The position numbers were made by a program, and so were the translations under genes. From NCBI GenBank assembly GCA_964615375.1, contig CAZTOW010000008.1:1-64000 (forward strand): a stretch of DNA of 64,000 bases. The letters are read 5' to 3'. The DNA is from CAZKWG01 sp964615375 (GTDB lineage: Bacteria > Myxococcota_A > UBA796 > CAZKWG01). Of the stretch, positions 39,001 through 47,069 are shown one piece after another. The notes beneath the pieces were generated by a model, which did no database searches, had not been told where the DNA came from, and saw only the letters and a program-made list of their open reading frames with translations. Numbering within the stretch: the stretch's first letter is position 1; each line of letters begins with the position of its first letter.

Positions 39001-39725
39001 TCGCGGCAGCGCCCCGCCAGCAGCGCGGCCTCGGCGAGGCCGTAGGGCGCCAGGTTGCGGTAGGGCTCCCGGGGCAGGGCGTCGAACATCCTCGCGGGGA
39101 GCCCGGGGAGGCCCAGGCAGGGGTCCGGCCAGGGCAGCAGGTCCCGGGTCACCTCGGCCACGAGCTGCGCCGGGCATGCATACAGCGTGCCCGCGACGTT
39201 CCGGCCCTCCTTCATCAGGCTGGAGCGCATCACGCCCACCAGCGCGTCCCCCACCAGCACCGGCGCGCCCGAGAGGCCGCGGACCGGCGCGCCCATGCCC
39301 GCCGCGGCCTCCTCGCAGAAGAGCTGCAGGGCGGAGACGCCCAGGTACTGGCCGGCGTGGTCACGGACCGTCCCGGCCATGACCATGCCGTCCTGCGGCT
39401 GCGCCTCGGGGAAGCCGCGCGTCAGGAACTCCACGCCAGACCTGCCCAGCGCGCCGAGCGGCAGCGGGCTGGCCCTCGGCTCGGTCCGGCAGCGGATCAG
39501 CGCCCAGTCCTGGCTCGGGTCCCAGCGCCCCGGGATCAGCTCGCCCTCGACCACGCCCTCGGGGAAGATCAGCGCGATCTTCCCCGGGATCGGGACCACC
39601 TCCCCGTGCCGCTCGGCCACGACGTGCAGGGCGGTGAGCACCAGCCCCGGCCCCACCAGCGCGCCCGTGCCGACGCTGCCCCCGACCTCGATCCGGCAGA
39701 TGGCGGCGCGCTGCTCAGGCCGCAT
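36012..39725 (-). CDS. trypsin-like protease / nSTAND NTPase / TM / propeller protein
   Basis: 1237 residues. A trypsin-like domain (1-200) has His34 (LTALHVV), Asp73 (QDWALI) and Ser152 (GLSGAP; the usual GxSGGP has Ala here). A STAND NTPase follows with Walker A GPTGVGKSS (262-270) and Walker B LHVILDQVEEAW. A TM helix is at about 647-670, a short Gln/Arg/Glu-rich coiled coil next, then about 500 residues of WD40/propeller-like strands (SPDGDGLACAREGQVELWSG, SLRFTPDGLSLQIGDEQGRVRVV). No signal peptide, so the protease is probably cytosolic and the propeller sensor exported or vice versa. The start overlaps the phosphoesterase gene by 11 bp. Architecture typical of programmed-death or anti-phage conflict systems. 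Confidence 0.88.
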   Translation of the reverse strand: MRPEQRAAICRIEVGGSVGTGALVGPGLVLTALHVVAERHGEVVPIPGKIALIFPEGVVEGELIPGRWDPSQDWALIRCRTEPRASPLPLGALGRSGVEFLTRGFPEAQPQDGMVMAGTVRDHAGQYLGVSALQLFCEEAAAGMGAPVRGLSGAPVLVGDALVGVMRSSLMKEGRNVAGTLYACPAQLVAEVTRDLLPWPDPCLGLPGLPARMFDALPREPYRNLAPYGLAEAALLAGRCREIRALLSLIEGPGAPVRVIHGPTGVGKSSLLQAGLLPRLRGQHRYARRGAGGLLGDLRALLGCAEGQEIAAWRALEAEGPLHVILDQVEEAWTHPLPGANELGDLLAALAPGLTGPERPAGRLILSLRKEWLPDLVQRLHGWQGLAWDDYSVSSLDRAAIIEVVESIPQNDTLRARYRLEVEPGLGARIADDLGSDADSPVAPLLQILLTRLWAGAAPDADGVRHFTLDAYARLRRGGLHLWDFVERQLAELERRDPDAARTGLALDLLVFHVGPQLTALSRSPAELLQAYHSLASATAIRPEVARALGHARELYLLADCPDGGTRLAHDTLAPVVKAACERSLAPGQRARALLEGLAHVPDAVLDRAELRVIDQGAAGMRTRSPEEDARVAEARAQIHGEQRSKWLGAGIGAALVFGLVWALISALSETQARVLVELQRQAEQARADASERLQRSTEARAAFQRAVTLQEDLDPIALTWASYALDTAAPDDPMRATYAAAVIGLALAAPARTVPLRYSGAVALSPDGDGLACAREGQVELWSGVVDGIPSAVSRVALSGTSPHVQLDFSEDGGRLGVALDPPAPPLVCDTPRLSACVPGEAVQEDRSARIQLGIYDGIYAGEIEDAAVAADAGRYLLVSGGAVVELDRLRRTLVGQRRLRTYEMVLRLQADEGWFGTFDGFLLGRPSELRIWPAAVSDEPGRGALPPNIVRIGDAPVMCGDGRHRAHLPRYDSLTLEGPQIQPLTFRDLQSPLPRVLLEACRVATQIEVTGGRGLDDAGEGPGLHLSLPGGLELRLEGELELRLGEARWWLQAPRGETHGSKVAVALHPGGELLARSKVEVMSIFLDNGVPEPDAVQVYSTRTGDPVTGPLWTPAPVSSLRFTPDGLSLQIGDEQGRVRVVPVLSADPAALSGLGPELTGYRVQNGGLEPVDDGRLLSPSFAFLSRLQGATDPALQAIYRHFSAHLSPGLSIEEAARAESSAEGSARGLCQVPPG

Positions 39726-41139
39726 CCACGCCCCACACCCGCAGCGAGGCGTCCACCACCCGCGTCTCGCCCGCCTCCTCCTCCAGCTCCAGCCGCGCGA
39801 AGGTGGGCTCGAAGCTCACGTGCTGGCTCAGCCGACCCTCGGAGAGATCCGCGAGGAAGGTCCGCAGCACGTCGGCGGCTCGCGCCTCGTCGGGGCCGAA
39901 GAGCGCGTCGGGCAGCCGGATGCGCTCGGCCCAGGTGCCGGTGTTGATGTAGCGCCCCCCGTCGGGCAGGAGGAGGTCCTTGGGCAGGTGCGTGTGGCCG
40001 AAGACCACCAGCCGCGCGCCGCCCCGGACGATGGCGGCGGCGCCGTCCAGGTAGACGGGATCGGTCTCCACCGTCCGCGAGAAGCTCTGGTCGGACCACA
40101 GGGATCGCAGGGCGCTGAGCAAGGGCCCCAGGCGCTCGTCCGGCGCGTCCGGGCCCAGCGGGTTCAGCAGGCGGGCGAAGCCCCCGTACCAGCTCGCGGT
40201 CTCGCGGAAGGAGATGTCCTGCCCGAAGCTGTCCTGGGGCGCCGTCTGGCGCTTGAAGCGGTCGGCCCCCTCGGCGCCCAGGCGGCTCTCCAGGAGCGCG
40301 TCCAGCGGATCCCGATCCTCGAGCGCGCCCCGATACGAGATGTCCCCCGCGAAGCTGGGCTGCCCGCCCTCGCCGATCCCGTGCCGCGCGGCGGGGGCCA
40401 GGGCCTGCACCGCGGCCAGCAGCTCGCCGCGCACGCCCGGGTCCAGGGCCAGCAGGGTGGGGACGACGCTGCCGCCCTCCGGCTTGAGCAGGTCGATGAA
40501 GGCGAAGCGCTCCTTGAGCGGGTTCATCACCCGCGCCACCAGCCGGCTCCCCGGCGGCGCCACGAGCTGCTCGGCCGCCTCGCGGTCCAGCCCGCGGCTC
40601 ATCAGCGAGCGCGCCCGGCGGAGCGCGTCGTGATCGACCTGGTTGAAGCGGTCATAGCGGTTGCCGTGCTCGATGACGGCGTCACCCCGGCGGAGCGCCT
40701 CGTTGTCGTAGACGAAGCGCGCCGGGCCGACCGCGTCCAGCAGCGCCTCCCGGACCCGCGGGTAGGAGAGCTCGACGTCGTGGTTGCCCAGCAGGATGGT
40801 CAGGGTCTGGCCGGCGGCGGTCAGCGCGCGGAGGGCGGCGAAGACCGCGCCGTCCCCCGGGCGCGCCAGGACCCCCCGGAAGAGGTCCAGCGCGTCCGCG
40901 GGGTCGGTGCGCAGGGCCTGCCACGCCTCCCCCGGGCGGCGCTCGGACAGGAAGTCCACGAAGTCCCCGTTGATCACCAGCTCGTTCCGCACGCCGTCCG
41001 CGGGGCACGCCAGCGCGCGGATGAAGTCAGCGAGCACCTCGGGCTGGGTCAGCAGTCGGAAGCCCCGATCTCCGCCCTCCCCCGGCACGCCGCCCAGGTG
41101 CAGGTCCGACACGACGTAGACGCGGGCGTGAGCGGGCAC
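39715..41139 (-). CDS. calcineurin-like metallophosphoesterase
   Basis: 474 residues from the GTG at 41139, selected because GGAGG lies 6 nt upstream; the much longer open frame beyond is antisense to the CotH gene. Metal-binding motifs: VVSDLHLGG (D-x-H), NGDFVDFL (GD), LLGNHDVEL (GNHD), a central His, and VVFGHTHLPK (GHxH). It hydrolyses phosphoesters, possibly a cyclic or linear nucleotide. Large insert (250-360) of unknown role. Overlap with the protease-STAND gene suggests the two form one module, with this enzyme as effector or immunity factor (inference). Confidence 0.9.
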   Translation of the reverse strand: MPAHARVYVVSDLHLGGVPGEGGDRGFRLLTQPEVLADFIRALACPADGVRNELVINGDFVDFLSERRPGEAWQALRTDPADALDLFRGVLARPGDGAVFAALRALTAAGQTLTILLGNHDVELSYPRVREALLDAVGPARFVYDNEALRRGDAVIEHGNRYDRFNQVDHDALRRARSLMSRGLDREAAEQLVAPPGSRLVARVMNPLKERFAFIDLLKPEGGSVVPTLLALDPGVRGELLAAVQALAPAARHGIGEGGQPSFAGDISYRGALEDRDPLDALLESRLGAEGADRFKRQTAPQDSFGQDISFRETASWYGGFARLLNPLGPDAPDERLGPLLSALRSLWSDQSFSRTVETDPVYLDGAAAIVRGGARLVVFGHTHLPKDLLLPDGGRYINTGTWAERIRLPDALFGPDEARAADVLRTFLADLSEGRLSQHVSFEPTFARLELEEEAGETRVVDASLRVWGVDAA

Positions 41140-41201
41140 GGGCACCCTCCACGGCGAGCGTAGCGCACGCGAGGGGAGACGGTCCAGCGACCCAGGCCCC
41201 C

Positions 41202-43016
41202 TCAGGGAACCGCGCGCAGGTCCACCCAGCTCGCGGTGTCGCAGCTGTAGTCGCCCATCGGATCGGCCTGGAGCCGCACCGTCCCCGCGGACACGGGGAT
41301 GTCTCCCAGGTCCTCCGCCTCGCTGTAGGAGCTGAGCACGCCGCTGGTCCACAGCACCTCGCCGTCCTGCTCCACCGAGAAGCGCACGCCGTTGGAGCAG
41401 TCCTCCCCGAAGTTCTGAAGCCCCACGGCGCCGCGGAGCGTGCCTCTGCCCTCGGGGATGGTGATGGTGACGTCGCTGGGCGCATGCGCGTACAGCCCGG
41501 TGCAGTAGTGCTGCGCCACGATGTCGAAGCCGACGCAGGGCTCCGAGGTGTAGAGGCAGCCACCGTTCCACAGCCAGCCGTCCACCGTGAGCTCGGCCCA
41601 GCCCACCGTCCCGGTCGGCTCGAGCCCGCTGGCCGGCACGGCGCCGTCCTCCAGCGCCGCGCACTCCGCCACCTCCACCCCCAGCGCGTTGGTCCAGCGC
41701 ATGTGCAGATAGAGCAGGTCGTTGGCCACGCCCTGCCGGAAGCGCTCCTCGCCGCCCAGGGGGTCGGCGGCGACGTCGGCGGCGATGAGCTCCTGCCAGC
41801 GCTCGACGCGCGCCGAGAGATCCGCCCAGGCCAGCGGCCCGGTCATGAGCTCCTCCACGCGCGCGTCCACGTCGCGCCCGCCGGCGATCTGCCGCTGCAT
41901 CAGCACGTCCACGTAGGGCACCCCCGTGTAGGGGTCGTAGGCGTAGTCGCTGGTCGCCCAGGGCTGGGCCGGCTCCACCCCCAGGGCGGCGCTGATGCCG
42001 AACGCGGAGAAGTCGAAGTTGAAGTCCCAGGAGATGACGCGCCAGGTGCCGTGCAGGTCGTCCGGGTCGGCGTCCACGCCGGGGTCGTTGTACAGGTAGA
42101 AGTTGTTGCCGTCGGCCGAGAAGCTGTCCTGGCTGCCGGCCAGCGTGCGCACGATGGACTCGTCGAAGAAGCTGTCCAGGTCCAGGACCGCCGCCAGCTC
42201 CTCGTCGCTGCCCTCCGCCACGATGCGGGTCAGATCCTCCAGATCGCTCCCGTCGCCCGTCACGCTCGTGTTGTATTGGAAGTAGGCCAGCGCGTCGTCC
42301 AGCGGCATGAGGCCGTGGCCGCGGATCCCGTCGATGCTGTAGAGCGGCCCGTCGTCGTTGCCGAAGTTCGCCCGCAGGAAGCGGTCGTCGATGGGCTCCA
42401 TCACCGTGTAGAAGCCGACCAGCTCGCCGTTCGCCCACACGCGCGCCCAGCCCGTGCGCGAGGCCGGCACGCCCACCGCCCGCAGCATCCAGGGCTCCAG
42501 CGCGTCGTGCATGAAGCTGGCGTCGTAGTAGGCGTTCCGCAGCTTGAGCGACTCCAGGTCGCGCCACTCCTGGCCCTCGACGACGTGGTCGAAGTCGATC
42601 TTCAGCGGCGGCTTGCCCGCGACGTGGCTGCTGTAGCCGAAGGCGCGCACCCCCACCTGGGTCACCGTCTCGTCGTCCCAGGTGAAGTCGGCGGTGTGCC
42701 AGTTCTCGGCCGAGGGGCTGCCCGAGATGTCCGACCAGTCGGCCTCGTCCAGCGTCAGCCGGATGTCGTGGATGGCGTCGGGGTCGAAGACGGCGCTGGA
42801 GGGATCGAGCTCGTCGGCGCTGTTGCCGGGGACCTGCTCCAGGGCGGCGCCGCTGTCGGCCGGCGCGCTGTCCTCTGGGGGCGAGCTGTCCTCTGGGGGC
42901 GAGCTCTCCTCCGCCGCGGAGCTGTCCCCCTCCGTGGGCTTCGGGGAGGGCTTCCCGCCCGTGGGCTCACAGGCGGCGACCGTCAGCGCGAGGCAGAGGA
43001 GGGTGCCTGTCCGCAT
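41202..43016 (-). CDS. CotH-kinase lipoprotein with NPCBM-like C terminus
   Basis: 604 residues. Signal with lipobox TVAAC, then a Ser/Glu/Pro-rich linker. CotH kinase region about 80-400 (IRLTLDEADWSDI, KPPLKIDFDHVV, SLKLRNAYYDASFMHDAL, VWANGELVGFYTVMEPID, VISWDFNFDFSAFG). The C-terminal 130 residues resemble an NPCBM/carbohydrate-binding jelly roll (GLYAHAPSDVTITIPEG...LRGAVGLQNFGEDCSNGVRF). Probably surface-exposed, binding polysaccharide. FKBP is 31 bp upstream and the phosphoesterase 62 bp downstream, so all may be co-transcribed. Confidence 0.9.
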   Translation of the reverse strand: MRTGTLLCLALTVAACEPTGGKPSPKPTEGDSSAAEESSPPEDSSPPEDSAPADSGAALEQVPGNSADELDPSSAVFDPDAIHDIRLTLDEADWSDISGSPSAENWHTADFTWDDETVTQVGVRAFGYSSHVAGKPPLKIDFDHVVEGQEWRDLESLKLRNAYYDASFMHDALEPWMLRAVGVPASRTGWARVWANGELVGFYTVMEPIDDRFLRANFGNDDGPLYSIDGIRGHGLMPLDDALAYFQYNTSVTGDGSDLEDLTRIVAEGSDEELAAVLDLDSFFDESIVRTLAGSQDSFSADGNNFYLYNDPGVDADPDDLHGTWRVISWDFNFDFSAFGISAALGVEPAQPWATSDYAYDPYTGVPYVDVLMQRQIAGGRDVDARVEELMTGPLAWADLSARVERWQELIAADVAADPLGGEERFRQGVANDLLYLHMRWTNALGVEVAECAALEDGAVPASGLEPTGTVGWAELTVDGWLWNGGCLYTSEPCVGFDIVAQHYCTGLYAHAPSDVTITIPEGRGTLRGAVGLQNFGEDCSNGVRFSVEQDGEVLWTSGVLSSYSEAEDLGDIPVSAGTVRLQADPMGDYSCDTASWVDLRAVP

Positions 43017-43047
43017 GGTGGGGAGCTCCGGCGACGAGGTCTCCCGA

Positions 43048-43371
43048 TCAGCCTACACCGAGCAGCTCGACCTCGAAGATCAGCGTGGCGTTGGGCGGGA
43101 TCACGCCGCCCGCGCCGCGCGCCCCGTAGCCCAGCTCCGGCGGGATGGTCAGCCTGCGCTTGCCGCCCACCTTCATCCCCGCGACCCCCTGGTCCCAGCC
43201 GGCGATGACCTGGCCCGCGCCCAGGGCGAAGGTGAAGGGACGCCCGCGGGACCGCGACGAGTCGAACATCTGGCCGCCGGTCAGCCAGCCTGTGTAGTGC
43301 ACGCTCACCTGCTTGCCGGCGACGGCCTCCGCGCCGGTCCCAGGGGAGAGCTCTTCGATGGTCAGGGGCAT
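43048..43371 (-). CDS. FKBP-type peptidyl-prolyl cis-trans isomerase
   Basis: 107 residues, a single FKBP domain. Motifs VSVHYTGWLTGGQMFDSS, FALGAGQVIAGWDQGVAGM and IPPELGYGARG with the aromatic pocket residues. ATG at 43371 is preceded by AAGGAGAAGTG; the longer upstream extension is not used. Catalyses proline isomerisation; no signal peptide, so cytosolic. Divergent from the TetR gene with the shared element at 43436 between them. Confidence 0.94.
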   Translation of the reverse strand: MPLTIEELSPGTGAEAVAGKQVSVHYTGWLTGGQMFDSSRSRGRPFTFALGAGQVIAGWDQGVAGMKVGGKRRLTIPPELGYGARGAGGVIPPNATLIFEVELLGVG

Positions 43372-43435
43372 CACTTCTCCTTGTGTCTCGGGGATGGACC
43401 TAACCCAGTCTGGGACACGCTGACGGTCCATGAAT

Positions 43436-43454
43436 TTGACACCGTCAGAAAGTT
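43436..43454 (+). promoter_or_regulatory. copy 2 of shared TTGACA-type element, candidate TetR operator
   Basis: TTGACACCGTCAGAAAGTT lies 24 bp upstream of the TetR start, with an additional TGACGGT/ACCGTCA inverted repeat (43421-43447) around it. The -35-like TTGACA inside a palindrome fits autorepression. A second copy lies at 34357. Confidence 0.55.
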
Positions 43455-43478
43455 CGATAGGCTTGGGATGGAGGTGCC

Positions 43479-44081
43479 ATGCAAGGTCGGAGCCTGAGCC
43501 CCGCGGAGCTCGCCGCGACGCGCGCCCGCCTGGTCGAGGTCGCGCTCACGCTGGTGCAGACGGAGGGGCGGGAGGCCGCTTCGCTGCGGCGCGTGGCCGC
43601 CGAGGCGGGGATGAGCCGGAGCACACCCTACAGCTACTTCGCCGACAAGGAGGCGCTGCTGGACGCCGTGCGCGCCGCCGCCCTCCACCGGCTCTCCGAC
43701 GGCTGTGAGGCGGCCGTGGCCGCCGCCCCCGACCTCGCAGGGCGGGTCCGGGCGCTGGGCCAGGCCTACCTGGACTTCGCCTTCGCGCACCCGGCGCTCT
43801 ACGACCTCATCTTCGAGGCCCACGGCCGCAGCGAGGAGCACCGGGCCGCCGCCGCGCGCTACGCCGCCCTCGCCGAGGGCCCGCTGGGCGAGGCGCGGGC
43901 CGCGGGGCTCTCCACCCTCCCCCCCGATCGGCTGGGCGCGGTGCTGTGGGCCTCCACCCACGGGCTCATCGCGCTGCGCCGGGCGGGGAAGGTGGACGAG
44001 GCCGGCTTCGAGACGGCGCTGGCGGATCTACGAGAGGTGCTGGCCTTCGGCTTCGTGCCTCGACAGGGGGTGGCGGCATGA
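43479..44081 (+). CDS. TetR-family transcriptional regulator
   Basis: 200 residues. HTH (ARLVEVALTLVQTEGREAASLRRVAAEAGMSRSTPYSYFADKEALLDAVRAAA) followed by a helical ligand domain with a TetR_C-like FAFAHPALYDLIFEAHGR. ATG at 43479 has GGAGGTGCC upstream. Stop overlaps the next gene as ATGA. It likely represses its own operon with the DUF3089 hydrolase, and perhaps other genes with the same operator. Confidence 0.93.
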   Translation: MQGRSLSPAELAATRARLVEVALTLVQTEGREAASLRRVAAEAGMSRSTPYSYFADKEALLDAVRAAALHRLSDGCEAAVAAAPDLAGRVRALGQAYLDFAFAHPALYDLIFEAHGRSEEHRAAAARYAALAEGPLGEARAAGLSTLPPDRLGAVLWASTHGLIALRRAGKVDEAGFETALADLREVLAFGFVPRQGVAA

Positions 44082-45196
44082 CCCGACGTGCTTGGACGAT
44101 CTCGCTCACCCTGGCCGCGCTCGCGACGCTCGGCGTCGTCGCGCCCATCGCGCGGGCCGGGGGCCTCAGCGCCTGGCTTGTCCGCTCGATCACGCCGAAG
44201 GGCCCCTTCGCCGAGGCGGTCGCGCCGCCCCCGCCAGACTACGCCTCGCCCGCGGTCTGGAGCGCCCTGCCCGAGGTGCAGGATCTCGGCGACCGCGTCC
44301 CGCCCGGCCTGAGCGCGGTGGCCCCGGCCGAGGCCCGCGTGGACGTCTTCTTCATCCACTCCACCTCGGCGGTGAAGCCCGAGTGGAACGCCCCCGCCGA
44401 CGACCCGAAGCTGGCCGCCGCAACCGACCGGGGGGGCGTGCTCATCCAGGCCTCGGCCTTCAACGGGATCGGCGCGATCTTCGCCCCCCGCTACCGCCAG
44501 GCGACCGGGACCGCCTTCCAGACGCCCTCCCCCGACGGCGAGGCGGCGATCGCGCTGGCCTACACCGACATCGACCGGGCGTTCACGGCCTTCCTCGCTC
44601 GCCGCACGGCCGGGCGGCCCTTCCTCGTGGCCGGACACAGCCAGGGGGCGGCCCTCGCCGAGCGCCTGCTGGCCCGCCGCATCTCAGGCACCCCGCTGCG
44701 CGACGAGCTGGTCGCCGCCTGGATCATCGGGAGCGGCGTCACCCACGAGGGCCTCGCCCGCGCGGCCCCGGACGTCCCCGCCTGCGCGGGCCCGCGGGAC
44801 GTCGGCTGCGTCATCGCCTGGAACGCGCGCAGCCCCGAGAACCACACCGGCGTCCAGATCCAGTTCCCCGCGGGTGAACACCGGGTCTGCACCAACCCGC
44901 TCTCGGGCGTGGGCGAGGGCGGACCCATGCCGGCCTCGGCCAACCTGGGCGCGGTCTTCCTCCAGAGCCCCGACCCCTCCCCGCGGCCCGGCCTGGCCGA
45001 CGCCGCCTGCGAGGACGGCACGCTGCGGGTCCGGCTCTACGGGAAGGCGCCGCGCGATCTCCCCAGCCGCCTCCTCGACCACATCCTGGGCGAAGGGAAC
45101 TACCACCCCATCGAGTACGAGCTCTTCTGGTCCAACATCCGGGCCAACGCGGCCGAGCGGACGGAGGCCTGGGAGCGGGCGCACCGCGAGGGCTGA
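44078..45196 (+). CDS. DUF3089 alpha/beta-hydrolase-like exported protein
   Basis: 372 residues. Signal-like N terminus (TRRAWTISLTLAALATLGVVAPIARAGG), then a DUF3089 fold: VDVFFIHSTSAV, GVLIQASAFNGIGAIFAPRYRQ, and nucleophile elbow VAGHSQGAALAERLL (GHSQG). HILGEGNYHPIEYELFWSNIR closes the domain with the likely His. Predicted periplasmic or lysosome-like esterase/lipase. Starts in an ATGA overlap with the TetR gene, so directly under its control. Convergent with the M56 gene. Confidence 0.88.
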   Translation: MTRRAWTISLTLAALATLGVVAPIARAGGLSAWLVRSITPKGPFAEAVAPPPPDYASPAVWSALPEVQDLGDRVPPGLSAVAPAEARVDVFFIHSTSAVKPEWNAPADDPKLAAATDRGGVLIQASAFNGIGAIFAPRYRQATGTAFQTPSPDGEAAIALAYTDIDRAFTAFLARRTAGRPFLVAGHSQGAALAERLLARRISGTPLRDELVAAWIIGSGVTHEGLARAAPDVPACAGPRDVGCVIAWNARSPENHTGVQIQFPAGEHRVCTNPLSGVGEGGPMPASANLGAVFLQSPDPSPRPGLADAACEDGTLRVRLYGKAPRDLPSRLLDHILGEGNYHPIEYELFWSNIRANAAERTEAWERAHREG

Positions 45197-45212
45197 GGCG
45201 TCCGGGCGGGTC

Positions 45213-46592
45213 TCAGGCGGGCTGGCCGAACAGGAAGGGCAGGGTGATGTCCACCGGGCCGTCGCTCACGGGGAGGAAGCGGCTCGCGCGGATCAGCGCG
45301 TTGACGCACTCCAGGAGCTCGGGGTCGCCCACGCCGTCCTCGGTGATGCACTGCTCGCCCACCTGACCGTTCTCCAGGATGGACCAGTGCATGACCACCT
45401 GCCCGGACAGCCCCGGGCGGGCCTGGCGGCGCCGATCGTAACAGCGCTCCAGGTCGCCCATGTGGCGGCGGAGCTCGGCCTGGACCTCCAGCAGATCGAG
45501 CGGGCGGGCCTCCATCAGGGCCGGGGGAGGCGTCTGACCCTCGACGGCGAGCTCCTGCACCCAGGGCGTGCCCAGGCGGAGCGCGGAGGTCGGGGCGGGA
45601 GGGGTCGCCGCGGGAGGGGTCGCGCTGGCCGCCAGGGCGCCGACGAGGCCGAGGGTGGCGACGACCGCCGCCCCGCGGACCCGGGCGCTCGGGCGCTGAC
45701 GGGGCACGGAGGGGTCCAGCACGCGGCGGAGGCGCGCCTCCACCCCCGAGGGATCGGCCATGCAGACCGCCTGGGCGGGCGCGGCCCGCGAGACGCGACG
45801 GGCCACCTCCAGCAGATCGGCGGCGTAGCTGGAGGGTCGGAAGCCGGCGCGCAGCACGAGATCGTCGCAGGCGTGCTCGCGCTCGACCCGGAGTCGGGAG
45901 GCGGCCAGCCAGGCGAGCGGGCTCCACCAGTACAGGGCGCAGGCGAGCTGGGCGCCGAGCTGAACCAGCGTGTCGCGGCGGCGGACGTGCCCGAGCTCAT
46001 GCGTGAGCACGGCCTCGCGGCGCTCGGGGGACCAGCCCTCCGTCTGCGTCGGCAGGAGCACCCGGGGGTGGAGCAGGCCGAGGGTCATCGGCGAGGCGAC
46101 GCTCGCGGATTGTTTGAGCTCAATATTTCTGGACACCCCTACCGTGCTGGCGACGAGGTGCTGCGCGGAGGCCCAGGCCTCCGAGGCGACGGGGCGGGCG
46201 GCCGTCCACAGCCGGCGCGCCGCGAGGTGGCCGCGCAGGACGCGGAGGCCCACCCACAGCGTCCCCGCGGCCCACAGCAGGAGGAGCCCAGGAAGCCAGG
46301 ACGCCTCGGCGACCGCGTCGGGCGCGACCTGAAGGGGGGAGAGGCGCGCGCCGAATGTGGGGGCACCCAGGGAGCTCTCCCAGAGCGCCAGCCTTGGCGC
46401 GAGCGCGCTCAGGACCGGCAGGAGCAGGGCGCCGACCACGCCGAGGGCCCAGGCCAGGTGTCGCGCCGCGGCCGAGGCCCGCCGCAGCAGCGCGGTCGCC
46501 ATCCAGGCGATCCCCAGGATCAAGGTCGCCTCCAGCCCGAGGAGGATCAGCCGCGTCGTGGTCTCTGGGCTCGGGAGCATCGCGTCGATCAT
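45213..46592 (-). CDS. M56/BlaR1-type membrane metallopeptidase with AgmX/PglI-like C terminus
   Basis: 459 residues. N-terminal TM helices (about 15-35, 45-62, 95-115), then a zinc peptidase core VLTHELGHVRRRD (HExxH) with REHACDDLVL supplying the third ligand, and a further TM at about 315-335. Instead of a penicillin-binding sensor, the C-terminal 90 residues (HMGDLERCYDRRRQARPGLSG...VQGQVV-type strand; ECVNALIRASRFLPV) look like the AgmX/PglI or TonB-like C-terminal domain common in Myxococcota. It probably senses envelope signals and cleaves the BlaI repressor encoded upstream (ATGA overlap). Confidence 0.88.
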   Translation of the reverse strand: MIDAMLPSPETTTRLILLGLEATLILGIAWMATALLRRASAAARHLAWALGVVGALLLPVLSALAPRLALWESSLGAPTFGARLSPLQVAPDAVAEASWLPGLLLLWAAGTLWVGLRVLRGHLAARRLWTAARPVASEAWASAQHLVASTVGVSRNIELKQSASVASPMTLGLLHPRVLLPTQTEGWSPERREAVLTHELGHVRRRDTLVQLGAQLACALYWWSPLAWLAASRLRVEREHACDDLVLRAGFRPSSYAADLLEVARRVSRAAPAQAVCMADPSGVEARLRRVLDPSVPRQRPSARVRGAAVVATLGLVGALAASATPPAATPPAPTSALRLGTPWVQELAVEGQTPPPALMEARPLDLLEVQAELRRHMGDLERCYDRRRQARPGLSGQVVMHWSILENGQVGEQCITEDGVGDPELLECVNALIRASRFLPVSDGPVDITLPFLFGQPA

Positions 46593-46969
46593 CGCCCCTC
46601 CTGCTTCGCCGATTGAATGAGCCCGGCCAGCCGGTCGAGCTCGGCCTCGCCCAGCTCCTCGCGGGAGGCGTCGATGAGCGCGGCCATGGCCTCCTCCGCC
46701 GACCCGCCGAAGAAGGTGTCCACCAGCGCCTTCAGGGCCGTCCGCCGCGCCCTCGCCCGGGACACGACCGGGAACCAGACGTAGCGCGGCCCCCTCTCCT
46801 CGTGGTGGACGTGGCCTTTCTCCTCGAGGATGCGCAGCAGCGCCCGCACCGCGGAGTAGCTGGGCGGGTCCTGCAGGCGCTCCTGCACCTCCGCGCCGGT
46901 GAGCCCGTCGGCGGTGTAGAGGATGTCGAGGATCTCGCGCTCGCGGCGGCTGAGGGGCGTGGAGGTCAT
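46589..46969 (-). CDS. BlaI/MecI/CopY-family transcriptional repressor
   Basis: 126 residues. Winged-helix domain (LSRREREILDILYTADGLTGAEVQERL...YSAVRALLRILEEKGHVHHEERG) and a helical dimerisation/cleavage tail (ALKALVDTFFGGSAEEAMAALI). Represses its operon until cleaved by the M56 peptidase. The start overlaps the operators at 46969-47003; the stop overlaps the M56 start. Confidence 0.93.
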   Translation of the reverse strand: MTSTPLSRREREILDILYTADGLTGAEVQERLQDPPSYSAVRALLRILEEKGHVHHEERGPRYVWFPVVSRARARRTALKALVDTFFGGSAEEAMAALIDASREELGEAELDRLAGLIQSAKQEGR

Positions 46970-47003
46970 GCTAAGGGTTTAGCATAGTGCTAGAAATTTA
47001 GCA
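46969..47003. promoter_or_regulatory. two tandem BlaI-type operators
   Basis: TGCTAAGGGTTTAGCA (46969-46984) and TGCTAGAAATTTAGCA (46988-47003) are two 16-bp inverted repeats separated by 3 bp, directly upstream of and touching the BlaI start. They fit dimer binding and autoregulation. Confidence 0.75.
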
Positions 47004-47069
47004 AATGGGGACGCAGCCGGACGGGGAGAATTCCTACTCCGGGTGATCAGGATGTGGCATTGGAGGAGT

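Noticed and set aside
39715..42567. 950-codon ORF combining phosphoesterase with a long N-terminal extension
   Set aside because: The extension is out-of-frame to the CotH gene and low complexity; the true start is the GTG at 41139 with GGAGG.
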